A stretch of 35,191 nucleotides of DNA from Candidatus Parcubacteria bacterium (GCA_027449645.1 DAIDLF010000028.1:1-35191), one strand, 5' to 3'; shown: positions 16,741 to 26,693, counted from the first letter of the stretch. The notes: generated by a model not told the origin, from the sequence alone. Numbers and translations: made by a program.

Positions 16741-18225
16741 CTATGACGAGGTCGTGATCGTCTGAATGTCCGCATCGAAGCTCTGGGCGCGGCTCACCAC
16801 CGCCTGTCCATAGGTCCAAAGGTAGTTCTTCCAGCGGCCGCCTGCATAGTACTTTGCCGCAGTGCAGCGCTCCTGATCGATGGTCGCGCTGTAGATCGCC
16901 TTGCATCCGACCATGCCATCCTTCAGGTAAAGTCCCGTGGCCACGAAAGCATCCGCATTGTTCCAGGGCGACGGCGGATTGTCCCCCGTCACCTTGCTGA
17001 TGCCCGGCGCATAAAGCTGCCACGTGGAAGGCACGAACTGCGCCGGTCCCATCGCGCCGCCGTACGCGCCATCCGCATTCGGGCATGAGACCATCATGGT
17101 GTTCGGATCCAGGTTGAGCGCCGCGGTGATCTGCAGGAAGATGGGAATATTGGAAGGGCTCATGGCCGTCTTGTAGCTGCACTGTCCGACATTCTGGCCG
17201 AGCGCCGACTCGCGGTCCAGAATGGCCAGGATGAACGCCGGATCGATCCCGGTCGCGCCGGAAGCGAGCTTCGCATACTGATAGGCATCCTCGAAGGAAA
17301 GCTGGCCGCCGCCAAGGAGTTGGAAGATGCGGTTGCGGATCTGTGCCGCAGTGGCCTGGGTCTGCGTGAGCAGGGCCTGATATTTGGATTCTTGCCCTTT
17401 GGTCGCCACAAGGAGCTGGGTCTTCTGGCTCTTGGTGCCGGCAACCTCCTGGGCCTGCGCCTGCTGATAGGCCACCGCGCTCGCGGCATCCGCCTTGGAA
17501 GCCTGGAAATCCTGCTCCTGGCTCTGAAGCTGGGTCTGCAGGTCAGTGACCTGCTGGACCGTTGCCCGGAGGTTGCTCTGGAGCAGAAGGATGTTCTGCG
17601 TCTCGTTCCAGAAATCGGAAAGCCGCGGATTCTTCAGGAATATCTCAAGGAGGCTGTTCTGGTCACTGCGATAGAGGGCTTCCACCAGCTGGCCCATGGC
17701 GGCCTTCTTGCTTGCGATATCCGCCTGTGTGACGCCGATCTGCGCCTCAGTGCTCGCAATCTGGGTATTGAGCTGCTGGATAGTGAGGTTGGTTGCCTGG
17801 ATCTGCAGGTTGAGCGACGCAATTTTGGCATTGAGCGACGCAATCTGGCCGTTCAGGGTCTTGCCCTGGCTCTGATAGCTCTGGATCTGGCCCTGATACT
17901 GGTCTATCTGCGCCTGAAGCTGCTGCAGCTGGGCCTCAAGCGCGGTGCGTTCGGCGGTAGGGTTCGAGCTGGACGCCGTGGAGGTCGTCGCATCGCCGGA
18001 TGCCCTGGTGAAGAACGTAGGCGCCGACACGGATCCGAAGACCAAAAAGGCCCCTGCAAGGGTGTAAATGGCGGCGCGCGCCACCTTCGTGAAAGGGATG
18101 CGGACCACTTTTGCTTCATCAAGATTCAGCCGCGCCGAAAGGGTGCTGAACGCCGTCCAATTGCGTCCGCCCGCGCGATCGCGCGACACGTCGCCAAGGA
18201 CTTTCGGTTTCAGGAGCTTGCGCAT
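16741..18225 (-). CDS. Coiled-coil protein with lytic-transglycosylase-like C-terminal domain
   Basis: N-terminal TM, long Gln-rich coiled coil (LQQLQAQIDQYQGQIQSYQ...), then FILAILDRESALGQNVG...GAYGGAMGPAQFVPSTWQLY...YYAGGRWKNYL. Confidence 0.88.
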   Translation of the reverse strand: MRKLLKPKVLGDVSRDRAGGRNWTAFSTLSARLNLDEAKVVRIPFTKVARAAIYTLAGAFLVFGSVSAPTFFTRASGDATTSTASSSNPTAERTALEAQLQQLQAQIDQYQGQIQSYQSQGKTLNGQIASLNAKIASLNLQIQATNLTIQQLNTQIASTEAQIGVTQADIASKKAAMGQLVEALYRSDQNSLLEIFLKNPRLSDFWNETQNILLLQSNLRATVQQVTDLQTQLQSQEQDFQASKADAASAVAYQQAQAQEVAGTKSQKTQLLVATKGQESKYQALLTQTQATAAQIRNRIFQLLGGGQLSFEDAYQYAKLASGATGIDPAFILAILDRESALGQNVGQCSYKTAMSPSNIPIFLQITAALNLDPNTMMVSCPNADGAYGGAMGPAQFVPSTWQLYAPGISKVTGDNPPSPWNNADAFVATGLYLKDGMVGCKAIYSATIDQERCTAAKYYAGGRWKNYLWTYGQAVVSRAQSFDADIQTITTSS

Positions 18226-18244
18226 TACCTCTCCATTATAAAAC

Positions 18245-18273
18245 AAACGGCCGCATATTGCATGCGGCCGTTT
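18245..18273. terminator. Hairpin terminator between rplY and the transglycosylase gene
   Basis: AAACGGCCGCAT-attgc-ATGCGGCCGTTT perfect 12-bp inverted repeat, T-rich on the minus strand. Confidence 0.75.
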
Positions 18274-18295
18274 CTGCGGAAGGTGATGCCAGCGG

Positions 18296-18952
18296 CTATT
18301 CCGCGGTTGCGGACTTCTGCGCGTCGCGCTCGGCCTTCTTCTCTTCGGCCTCGGACTTGATGGCGGAAACATCCACGGCTACCTCGGCAACCGGGGCCTC
18401 CTCCACGACCTTCGGCAACGTCGCCGTTGCAATGGCTGTATCCGGGTCGATATGCAGGGTGACGCCCTTCGGGACGGCAAGGTCCTTCACATAGAAGCTC
18501 TTATCAAGCGCATCAAGCGCAGAAAGGTCGACGACGAACGCGTGCGGGATATCCTGCGGGAACGCTTCCACCTCAATCTCGGAAAGCGAGCGGTTGATGA
18601 CGGCGGAAAGCTCCTTCACCGCCGGCGATTCGCCCTTGAATTCCACCGGCACGTGCGCGCGGACCTTTTCGTCCATGCGAACCGCGTGAAAATCGATATG
18701 CGCGATCTCGTTCGTGATCCGGTCGCGGACCAGGTCGTGGATCATCACCGGATGCTTGTCCTTGCCCACGTGGAGCGTGATGACCGTGGTCTCTCCCGCT
18801 TCCTTGAACGCCTTCACGAATTCCTTCGCCGGCACCGCCAGATGGACGTTCTTTACGCCGCGTCCATAGAGTTCCGCCGGAATAAGACCCTCCTTGCGGA
18901 GCGCCTTCACTTTCTTGCCCAAAACCTCCCGGGACTGTACTGATAATTCCAT
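18296..18952 (-). CDS. rplY: 50S ribosomal protein L25/general stress protein Ctc
   Basis: MELSVQSREVLGKKVKALRKEGLIPAELYGRGVKNVHLAVPAKEFVKAFKEAGETTVI...PVMIHDLVRDRITNEIAHIDFHAV. Confidence 0.95.
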   Translation of the reverse strand: MELSVQSREVLGKKVKALRKEGLIPAELYGRGVKNVHLAVPAKEFVKAFKEAGETTVITLHVGKDKHPVMIHDLVRDRITNEIAHIDFHAVRMDEKVRAHVPVEFKGESPAVKELSAVINRSLSEIEVEAFPQDIPHAFVVDLSALDALDKSFYVKDLAVPKGVTLHIDPDTAIATATLPKVVEEAPVAEVAVDVSAIKSEAEEKKAERDAQKSATAE

Positions 18953-18997
18953 GGGGAATAGTGTAACAAATTCTCCGAAAAAGGCAAATGGCGGCCG

Positions 18998-19888
18998 TTA
19001 TGCCATGCCATTGAACAGCTTCATCCGGTCTTCCACGATCTTCTGGATCGCCGTCACTGCCGGGGCTGTCAATTTATAGGGGGCAATCTCATTCGGATCC
19101 CTCAGCCCCTCTTCCACGCCGCGCCGCCACGCAAGGCGGAGTTCGCTTGAAACGTGGATGATCGTCATCCCCGCCTTTGCCGCCGCAGTGAAATCGGCAT
19201 CCTCCGTGCCGGATCCGCCGTGAAGCGTCATGTAATGCACGCCGGCGCCCGCGATCGCCGCCTTGATCGCCGCAATGCGCGGGATGTCCAGATGTTTGCG
19301 TGCCGCATCGGCGCCGCCGGTCGTCATGCTCTTCAAGAGGCCATGCATGTTCCCCACTGCCGGGGCAAGCACGTCAATGCCGGTCGCGGCCACAAACTGC
19401 ACCGCTTCTTCCGGAGTGGAAAGCGCGATGCCCGCCGGCGCGGCATCGATGACCTCGGAGTTCGAACCGATATAGCCGATCTCGCCCTCAATCACGATCT
19501 CCGGGTTGATCGCGCGGATCGCCTCGACGGCCGCTTTCGTATTGGCGATATTCTGGTCCATCGGAAGCGATGAATTATCGAAAATGATCTCATCAAAGCC
19601 CGCCTCCGCCGCCTCACGCACCTTCTCGATGGAGTGCGTATGGTCGGCGTTCAGGAAGATCGGATACTCGTACTCCTCGCGAAGGCTCCTCACAAGCGCC
19701 GCCGCCTGGCGCACGCCGATAAATGCGCGCTCCCCTTCCGACACGCCGATGAGAAGCGGCAGCTGCAGTCCCCGCGCGGCGGCAAAGATGCCCTTGAGCG
19801 CGGCCAGGTCGGAGATATTGAAATGACCTACGGCCACCCGGCGGGCATCGGCATCGGCAAGGACCTCACGAAGGGTTTTCATAGGCAT
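18998..19888 (-). CDS. fba: Class II fructose-bisphosphate aldolase
   Basis: VGHFNISDLAALKGIFAAA, FLNADHTHSIEKVREAAEAGFDEIIFDNSSLP, VIEGEIGYIG, AVGNMHGL, HYMTLHGGSGTED. Confidence 0.92.
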   Translation of the reverse strand: MPMKTLREVLADADARRVAVGHFNISDLAALKGIFAAARGLQLPLLIGVSEGERAFIGVRQAAALVRSLREEYEYPIFLNADHTHSIEKVREAAEAGFDEIIFDNSSLPMDQNIANTKAAVEAIRAINPEIVIEGEIGYIGSNSEVIDAAPAGIALSTPEEAVQFVAATGIDVLAPAVGNMHGLLKSMTTGGADAARKHLDIPRIAAIKAAIAGAGVHYMTLHGGSGTEDADFTAAAKAGMTIIHVSSELRLAWRRGVEEGLRDPNEIAPYKLTAPAVTAIQKIVEDRMKLFNGMA

Positions 19889-19903
19889 AGCGGGAGAAAT
19901 CGG

Positions 19904-20902
19904 TTAGAGCGTTTTCGGCATATAGTTTTTGGGCGCCTTCTTCAGGAAGGCCTGCAGTTTGGACTTGGTGAGCAGCCCGGTCTGGGCGCCGAAGAACTGG
20001 ACGACATGCATGGATTCTATCGGCGCCCAACGCAAGGCCTCCTGCACCGGCAGCCCGTAGATGAGCGCGCAGAGAAATCCCGTGGAAAAGGCGTCTCCCG
20101 CGCCGGTGCGCGAGATCGGCTTCTTCGGATCGGGATACGGCGGCATGAAGTAAATGCAGGTGCCGTCGGATGCGTACGCGCCGGCAGGCCCATCGGTGAT
20201 CACCACGATCTTCGGCCCAAGTTTATGGAGGCCGTCAAACAGGAATGTGATGTCCTCATTCTTCGTATGGAGGATGAACGCCGCCTCCTCGCGGTTCACA
20301 AAAAGCACATAGGTGCGCTTATAGATCTCGCGGAGCTTCTCCGCGCCGAACCGCAGCTGGAACGTGCCGGGGTTGAAGCCCATCTTCACGCCGGGGTGCT
20401 TCTTGAGGTATTCGGCCACCTTGCGGTGGAACGGCATGGTGTGCTCGGCAATGGAGGAGAAATAGACCCAGCTCGCCTTCCCGTCCAGAAGGCGCGGATC
20501 GTGATAGGCATACTTCTCGTGCTTGATGAGGATGGTGCGCTCGGCCTTGAAGGTGAGCACAAAATGATAGTTCGTCGGCTTGCCCTTGTTCACCTTGAGA
20601 TACTCCGTGCTCACGCCTTCTTTGTGATAGCGGTCCAGCACCTCGTCGCCGTAATGGTCATCCCCAACTGCCGTGACGATGGCCGTATTCAACCCGAGCC
20701 GCCGCGCGCCCACTGCCACATTGGACGCATTGCCCACGGCAGGCATCACCATGAGCGACTTATAAGGGATCTTGTCCGCGAAAGGCATCTCGAGCTCCGG
20801 ATGCTCATGCTGTTTGTCCCACTCCACTTTTGCCTCCTCGAGCTCGATGAAGGCATCAATCACCACGTCGCCGATGCAGATAAGGTCGTACTTTTGTTTC
20901 AT
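19904..20902 (-). CDS. PfkB family sugar/nucleoside kinase
   Basis: DLICIGDVVIDAFIEL, GNASNVAVGARRLGLNTAIVTAVGDDHYGDEVL, ISRTGAGDAFSTGFLCALI. Confidence 0.92.
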   Translation of the reverse strand: MKQKYDLICIGDVVIDAFIELEEAKVEWDKQHEHPELEMPFADKIPYKSLMVMPAVGNASNVAVGARRLGLNTAIVTAVGDDHYGDEVLDRYHKEGVSTEYLKVNKGKPTNYHFVLTFKAERTILIKHEKYAYHDPRLLDGKASWVYFSSIAEHTMPFHRKVAEYLKKHPGVKMGFNPGTFQLRFGAEKLREIYKRTYVLFVNREEAAFILHTKNEDITFLFDGLHKLGPKIVVITDGPAGAYASDGTCIYFMPPYPDPKKPISRTGAGDAFSTGFLCALIYGLPVQEALRWAPIESMHVVQFFGAQTGLLTKSKLQAFLKKAPKNYMPKTL

Positions 20903-20925
20903 AAGGTCATGCGGTTATGCCATGG

Positions 20926-23037
20926 CTATTGGCAGAAGCTGGGCTTGGTGGTGGTCGCCGTCAACGCGCCGTTCACCGTATAGATATATTCAAGCGTCGT
21001 CGTATTCACCGAATCGTATCCTTCCATACAGAAAGCCTTGGTAGAAGTGCCAATCTCCAAAGAATTGCCGCCGAGAAATGTCGCTGCTGTACTGCTGTTC
21101 CCAATTGTCGCGGTATTATTTCCATTGCCCGTCGCATTTGCACCGATTACGATTTCGTTAGTATCCCCGCTTGCCAAGGGATAAGCCTCATAACCGATAT
21201 CCACGGCGTAATTAGTGGCGGCATTAGATGCCCCAGTGGAAGTGAGAAGTCCGGCGTTATCTCCGATTCCAATATTAAACGAACCGGCTACATTATTTTC
21301 CAATGCTTGATATCCAATTCCCGTATTCTGGGCACCCGTATCATAAAAGAGGGCATTGTTCCCCACTGCAGTATTGTTTGTTCCAGTGAGATTAGAACCG
21401 AGCGCTCCCGTACCGAAGGCCGCGTTATTTTGGCCAGTCGTATTGTTTTGGAGAGAAGCGTAGCCGACCGCAGTATTAAATCCTCCCGTCGTATTCCCCC
21501 GAAGAGCATAGAAACCGATCCCGGTATTTCTTGTACCGGCCGTATTGAGTTCAAGGGAATAATAACCCAGAGCAGAATTGGTGCCCCCGGTAGTATTATA
21601 AGCCAATGATTTGAATCCTACGGCAGTATTGCTTGTCCCAGTAGTATTTGATCCAAGAGAATTAGCGCCCACTGCCGTATTGTATAGTCCCGTGGTGTTA
21701 TTCTGCATACTTTCATATCCGATGGCAGTCTCATATCCGCCCGCGTCATTAGCCAGCGCGAGAGACCCGAGTCCTATGCTATCCCCGGATGTAATAATGG
21801 GGATGCCGCTGAGGGTTGTCCCCATATTTGCCGCCGTGATCACCGAAGAGGGAGACGAGGCATTTTGTATGGCTGATATCGAGTTTGCGACATTTTTTGC
21901 CACTATCATATATCCATTCGCCCCATAATGGAGATAGTCCGTCCCCACGAAAGAAGTGTTTGCGGCGTATGACGACGCCGTAGTGCCCGCGTATCCGCGT
22001 ATTGCAGAGGTGATGGTATTGCCGGATATGGCGGAAACATAAATTTGCTCGCTCCCGATAGTGAGAATCTGGCCCACATAAGGAGCATTGAGCGTAGGCG
22101 TCACGCTGAAACTTGTCGAGGCCGCGCCGATCGCCGCCGTGAGCGTTCCCTTGAAGTCGACGGCGCGCAACGAATAGGGTGGAATGCAGTTGTTGTAATC
22201 GATCACGTCGGCAGGAATCGATGGATTATAAGAGTTGAGCAGTATGTTCCTTATATCAAGATAATGGCCTGTTGGGCCATACGTCGAAGAAAGCGCGCTG
22301 TTGATCTGTTGGACGTCGGCCAAATTGGCACTGGCACAATTTTCCCCTTCTCCGTTCACCACGGACAAGACCAGATAGTTCCCGTTTTGGGTCTTTGCTA
22401 CCATGCTCGCGATATCGCTCAATACCGTGCCGGTAGCGGTCAGATTGTTTCGGCCCGCCCATATTACCGTAAACCAGGGCCATGTACTCGACGCCGCGAG
22501 AAAACGAGATGCTATTTGGCTGCTTGTTTGACCCCCGACGCCGAAATCACGGACATTCGGACCGGGAAGATACTGATTGAGCAGGTTAGGATAGGTGTAA
22601 CCCGTATAGTCCTCGTCTCCCAGCGTCAAGCTGTCTCCCCATGCGCCGATGTTCATTGCGCTCACAATAGAAGAGGTGTTGGCGTAGGATATCGCTCCCC
22701 CGCACGTCGTCGTCGTCACCGCGCCAGCGGCGCTTACAGCAAGACAAGGAGAGCTTGAAGCGGCGAGCGAGGTGATGGCAAGATTATTGACGGTCGTCGT
22801 CGCTCCGATGAGCGTGATCGTGCTGCTCGGATTTCCGATATTGATCGTGGTCGCCGTGGACGTTCCAATGGCGATGGTGCCCGTGGCATCAATGATGACG
22901 CCGGAATCCCCAATGATCGTGTTATTGGAAAAATCCAACGCGGCAAACGCCATGGGGACGCCGATAATAAGAGAGATGGCTGCGACAATAGAGAGAAAAA
23001 GCGGAATGCTTCGGAAGGATCGTTTCTCAGAGTCCAT
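20926..23037 (-). CDS. Secreted SGNH/GDSL hydrolase fused to YadA-head-like repeat domain
   Basis: Signal/TM N-terminus. GAWGDSLTLGD (block I), FGVGGQTSSQI, IWAGRNNL, DYLHYGANGY (block V D-x2-H). C-terminal 17-aa repeats NTAVGxxSLxxNTTGxx. Confidence 0.85.
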   Translation of the reverse strand: MDSEKRSFRSIPLFLSIVAAISLIIGVPMAFAALDFSNNTIIGDSGVIIDATGTIAIGTSTATTINIGNPSSTITLIGATTTVNNLAITSLAASSSPCLAVSAAGAVTTTTCGGAISYANTSSIVSAMNIGAWGDSLTLGDEDYTGYTYPNLLNQYLPGPNVRDFGVGGQTSSQIASRFLAASSTWPWFTVIWAGRNNLTATGTVLSDIASMVAKTQNGNYLVLSVVNGEGENCASANLADVQQINSALSSTYGPTGHYLDIRNILLNSYNPSIPADVIDYNNCIPPYSLRAVDFKGTLTAAIGAASTSFSVTPTLNAPYVGQILTIGSEQIYVSAISGNTITSAIRGYAGTTASSYAANTSFVGTDYLHYGANGYMIVAKNVANSISAIQNASSPSSVITAANMGTTLSGIPIITSGDSIGLGSLALANDAGGYETAIGYESMQNNTTGLYNTAVGANSLGSNTTGTSNTAVGFKSLAYNTTGGTNSALGYYSLELNTAGTRNTGIGFYALRGNTTGGFNTAVGYASLQNNTTGQNNAAFGTGALGSNLTGTNNTAVGNNALFYDTGAQNTGIGYQALENNVAGSFNIGIGDNAGLLTSTGASNAATNYAVDIGYEAYPLASGDTNEIVIGANATGNGNNTATIGNSSTAATFLGGNSLEIGTSTKAFCMEGYDSVNTTTLEYIYTVNGALTATTTKPSFCQ
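21250..21750 (-). repeat. Tandem 51-bp (17-aa) repeats encoding NTAVGxxALxxNTTGxx
   Basis: About nine consecutive units, e.g. NTAVGANSLGSNTTGTS / NTAVGFKSLAYNTTGGT / NSALGYYSLELNTAGTR / NTGIGFYALRGNTTGGF / NTAVGYASLQNNTTGQN. Confidence 0.88.
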
Positions 23038-23093
23038 TGGTAGTAATTATACCTTTTGCACCATGAGGGAGGCAAACCCCACCCTCATACGCT

Positions 23094-24269
23094 TTAAAGT
23101 TTTGCCATATAAGCCCTCGTGAGGGGGCCGAAATAGCCCGAGTCGGGCACAATGTCCGCATGCTTCTGGAATTCCTTGAGGGCATTGAGGGTCAGCGTGC
23201 CGAAGTAATCCGTAGAGCCATGCCGCGCAAGGATCTTTGCGGCTGGGCCGGCATCCTCTTGGATCAGGAATGCTTGAAGCGCTTTCACGTCGGCCCCCGT
23301 ATCGCCCCGCTTCAGATTCCGCGTGAAGCGATAGGCATTAACGGCAGGAGAAGTGCCGGTGCCAGCGCTTCCCTTCGCTTGCGCGAGAAGGGCATGAAGT
23401 TCGGCAGTAAGGGATGCGATCTCCGTTTCAAGGGAGGCAGTCGAAGTGCCGGCCGCGGCCGTGGAACTGGCAGTGACCGTGGAAACTGGAGTGCTCATGG
23501 CGGTAGACGTGGCTGTCGCAGGAGTTGTCGTGGCAACCGCGACGGTTGTAGTGGCGGAGGCCACAGGACTGGCCCCGGTATACCCCGCTCCCACACCCAC
23601 CACAATCGAAGCAGTGGTGGTGAAGGTTCCATCCCCCGAAGCCGTTGAGGTGCCGTATTCGGATGAGATCACTTTATAGTGGTAAAGCGTGGTCTCCGCA
23701 AGGCCCGAGAGGGTGATAGTGTGCGCAGCAACCTGGGCGGCATCCGTGGAGGTCGCGCCATACGCGGTGGAGGTGCCATAGGATACCGTGCTGTCGGCAG
23801 GGATATTGGTATTCCAGGTGATGACCGCGCCGCCAGAATTAGGGACTGCGGCAACGCCCGTAATGATCGGCGGCGAGGCATGGGCGCAGTTCGTGGTCGT
23901 GGGAGTCAGCGTGTAGGTTGATGATCCGGTGGCCTGTGAAAGCAATGCGCTTTCCACGCCCGCATTGCAAGAAAGGGTTACCGTCCCGCCCGTACTGGAA
24001 GTGGCAACGGCAAGATCATACGACGGGGAAAGAAGCGTAAACGTGCCGCCGGTCGCCGCGGACATCGTGACCACGACGCTCGTGGCATTGACCTGCAACG
24101 CGTCAGCGACAGAACTGGTGGCGATGGTAACCGTTGCCGCAGGAGAGGAAAGCGTGATCGATTCGGAAGTGGCGAAACTCAACGCTGCCGCATGGACAAA
24201 CTGCATGAGAAGAGGAAGCAAAAAGAATGCGCCCAGGATGGACAAAAAGAATTTCCCTTTCATGCTCAT
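23094..24269 (-). CDS. Secreted FN3-like protein with C-terminal coiled coil and peptidoglycan-binding domain
   Basis: Signal peptide MSMKGKFFLSILGAFFLLPLLMQFVHA. FN3-like region ITGVAAVPNSGGAVITWNTNIPADSTVSYGTS...LSGLAETTLYHYKV. C-terminal LKRGDTGADVKALQAFLIQ...DYFGTLTLNALKEFQKHADIVPDSGYFGPLTRAYM. Confidence 0.88.
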   Translation of the reverse strand: MSMKGKFFLSILGAFFLLPLLMQFVHAAALSFATSESITLSSPAATVTIATSSVADALQVNATSVVVTMSAATGGTFTLLSPSYDLAVATSSTGGTVTLSCNAGVESALLSQATGSSTYTLTPTTTNCAHASPPIITGVAAVPNSGGAVITWNTNIPADSTVSYGTSTAYGATSTDAAQVAAHTITLSGLAETTLYHYKVISSEYGTSTASGDGTFTTTASIVVGVGAGYTGASPVASATTTVAVATTTPATATSTAMSTPVSTVTASSTAAAGTSTASLETEIASLTAELHALLAQAKGSAGTGTSPAVNAYRFTRNLKRGDTGADVKALQAFLIQEDAGPAAKILARHGSTDYFGTLTLNALKEFQKHADIVPDSGYFGPLTRAYMAKL

Positions 24270-24316
24270 GATGCTGATTATACAGGAGTATGGTATATTG
24301 GACAAATAACGAGCGC

Positions 24317-24784
24317 ATGCCCACCAAAAAGCCCAAACTATCGCCAACGATTCCTGAACTCCCCCCGGCGCCCGGCGAGCCTCACGCCATCCCGAAGACG
24401 CCCCTATGGCGAGAGATGAACCTTTTTGCATGGATCTTGCTCGCCCTGCTTGCGGTCGTGCTCATTTGGATCGTCACGATAGCCGCGCAGGCGCATATGA
24501 GCGAATCCCCTTCCGGCTTTTCCGTGGTCTACCTTTCATCCGGCGACGTGCTCGTGGGAAGGCTTTCATTCTCGCCGACGCCTGTTTTGACCGACGCGTG
24601 GATCGCCATCCATAACAGCTCCACGGATTTTTCTGCCCAAGGCCCCATCAATCTTATTTCGTTCAAAACCACCTCGGCCTCCCCGCAAGGCACCGTGCAC
24701 CTTAATTCTCAAAATATCCTGTATTGGGCGAACATAGATCCGATGAGCCAGCTCGCGAAAGAATTGGCGGCAAAGACGCAGTAA
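24317..24784 (+). CDS. Small single-TM membrane protein of unknown function
   Basis: MPTKKPKLSPTIPELPPAPG...LFAWILLALLAVVLIWIVTIAAQA, then SGFSVVYLSSGDVLVGRLSFSPTPVL. Confidence 0.75.
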   Translation: MPTKKPKLSPTIPELPPAPGEPHAIPKTPLWREMNLFAWILLALLAVVLIWIVTIAAQAHMSESPSGFSVVYLSSGDVLVGRLSFSPTPVLTDAWIAIHNSSTDFSAQGPINLISFKTTSASPQGTVHLNSQNILYWANIDPMSQLAKELAAKTQ

Positions 24785-24816
24785 AAAAGAAGGGGCCGTC
24801 TGTTCGGGAGCCGCCG

Positions 24817-25809
24817 TTATTTCCCCCTGCGGATCGCTTTCTTGGCCGCCGCAACAATATCCTTCGGCGCCATGCCATATTTCTGTATCAGCGCCTCGGG
24901 CGCGCCGGATTCGCCGAACGTGTCCTGCATGCCGATGGATTCCATCGGCGTGGGCGCATGCTTGGCCAAAACCTCGGCCACGGCGCCGGCCAATCCCCCT
25001 TCCACCTGGTGCTCCTCCACCGTGACCACCGCGCCGCATTTTTTCGCCAGCTCCACGATCTTCTTATCGTCAATCGGCTTGATGGTGGCGCAGTTCACGA
25101 CCACCGCGCCGATCTTTTCCTTTTCCAGTTCCCGCGCGGCAAGGAGCGCATTATAGAGGAGGCCGCCGCAGCCGATGATCAGCACCTCCGGCTTCTTGGA
25201 CTGCCAGAATATCTGCGCCTTGCCCGGAATGAACGGCGTCTCGTCCGTCGTCATCACCGGCGTCTTTTCGCGCTGGAAGCGGAGATAGATCGGACCCCAC
25301 ACCTGCGCGGCGGCAACAGTGGCCTTGCGCGCCTCCACGGCGTCGCACGGCACCAACACCTTTATATTGGGCATCACGCGCATGAGCGCGATGTCTTCCG
25401 TTGCCTGGTGCGTCGCGCCATCCGGCCCGACGGAAATGCCCGTATGATGGCCCGCGACCTTCACATTCGCGTTGTTGTAGGCGATCGTCGTGCGGATCTG
25501 TTCCCAGTTGCGGCCCGGTGAAAATGTGGCATACGACGAGATGAACGGAATCTTCCCCGTCACGCCCATGCCGGCGGCGACGGTCGCCATATTCTGCTCG
25601 GCCACGCCAAGTTCGAAAAACCGCTCAGGATATTTTTTTGCGAACGCCTCGTTGCGGGTGGATTCCGTGAGGTCCGCGCACAGCGCGACCACGTTCACGT
25701 TGGCATCGCCGGCGAGCACGAGCCCTTCGCCAAACCCGTCGCGGGTCGGCGCCTGGGCCACGTCGTCGTCAAACAGCTTCGGATTCAGTTTTGCCTCGGG
25801 GTTCAGCAT
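24817..25809 (-). CDS. Transketolase, C-terminal subunit
   Basis: VVALCADLTESTRNEAFAKKYPERFFELGVAEQNMATVAAGMGVTGKIPFISSYATF...VTVEEHQVEGGLAGAVAEVL. Confidence 0.93.
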   Translation of the reverse strand: MLNPEAKLNPKLFDDDVAQAPTRDGFGEGLVLAGDANVNVVALCADLTESTRNEAFAKKYPERFFELGVAEQNMATVAAGMGVTGKIPFISSYATFSPGRNWEQIRTTIAYNNANVKVAGHHTGISVGPDGATHQATEDIALMRVMPNIKVLVPCDAVEARKATVAAAQVWGPIYLRFQREKTPVMTTDETPFIPGKAQIFWQSKKPEVLIIGCGGLLYNALLAARELEKEKIGAVVVNCATIKPIDDKKIVELAKKCGAVVTVEEHQVEGGLAGAVAEVLAKHAPTPMESIGMQDTFGESGAPEALIQKYGMAPKDIVAAAKKAIRRGK

Positions 25810-25813
25810 GGGA

Positions 25814-26683
25814 TTATTCGTGTTCGCTTCGGATCTTTCCGCGAAGCGTGCGGAGTTCATCGAGCGCCTTTTCCGCCTCGCCCGGCTTGAAGGTCTTGGA
25901 ATGCCAGAGGTAGTTGTTCTCCATGAAGTCCACGCCCTTGCCGGGCAGGGTATGCGCAATGATCACGGTCGGCTGATCATGTACCGCGCGGGCCTCCGCG
26001 GCGGCGGCGATGATCTCCTCGAAGTTGTGGCCGTCGATCTCCACCACGTTCCAATTATGTGCCGCATATTTTTCCGCGAAGGGTTCGAGCGGCATGATCT
26101 TTTCCACAAAGCCGTCGATCTGGATGTTGTTGCGGTCCACCACCACCGTCAGGTTGCCGAGCTTGTACTTGGCGGCGAACTGGATCGCCTCCCAGGTGTT
26201 CCCCTCCTCGTGCTCCCCGTCGGAGGTCATGCAGTACACCTGGTATTTTTTGCCGTCGAGCCGTGCCGCAAGCGCGATGCCCTCCGCCTGCGAGATCCCG
26301 GAGCCGAGGGGCCCGGAGGTCGTCTCGATGCCGGGCAGGATGCCGCGGTGCGGGTGTCCCTGCAGGCGCGTGCCCAGCTGGCGGAGCGTGCGGAGCTCTT
26401 CCACCGGGAAATAGCCGGCGTGCGCGAGCGCCGCATACTGCACGGGGCAGATATGGCCGTTGGAAAGCACCAAGCGGTCCCGGTCGGGCCAGTTCGGATG
26501 CTTCGGATCATGGCGCAGAATATGGAAGTAGAATGCCGTGAAGATCTCCGCCATATCGAGCGGGCCGGCGATATGGCCCGAACCGGCATGGGAGACCATC
26601 TTGATGATGTCCTCGCGCAGGCGGTTGGCCATGAGTTCCAACGACTTCAGCTTGTCTTCGGTGAGCGATTCCATGGGTATCAC
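25814..26683 (-). CDS. Transketolase, N-terminal (TPP-binding) subunit
   Basis: GSGHIAGPLDMAEIFTAFYFHILRHDPKHPNWPDRDRLVLSNGHICP...MTSDGEHEEGNTWEAIQFAAKYKLGNLTVVVDRNNIQIDG. Confidence 0.95.
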   Translation of the reverse strand: MIPMESLTEDKLKSLELMANRLREDIIKMVSHAGSGHIAGPLDMAEIFTAFYFHILRHDPKHPNWPDRDRLVLSNGHICPVQYAALAHAGYFPVEELRTLRQLGTRLQGHPHRGILPGIETTSGPLGSGISQAEGIALAARLDGKKYQVYCMTSDGEHEEGNTWEAIQFAAKYKLGNLTVVVDRNNIQIDGFVEKIMPLEPFAEKYAAHNWNVVEIDGHNFEEIIAAAAEARAVHDQPTVIIAHTLPGKGVDFMENNYLWHSKTFKPGEAEKALDELRTLRGKIRSEHE

Positions 26684-26693
26684 GCAAAAAAAA

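Noticed and set aside
21250-21750. Periodic repeats considered as a CRISPR array
   Set aside because: 51-bp period in frame with a coding sequence, degenerate at the DNA level, with no constant repeat/variable spacer pattern; they are protein repeats.
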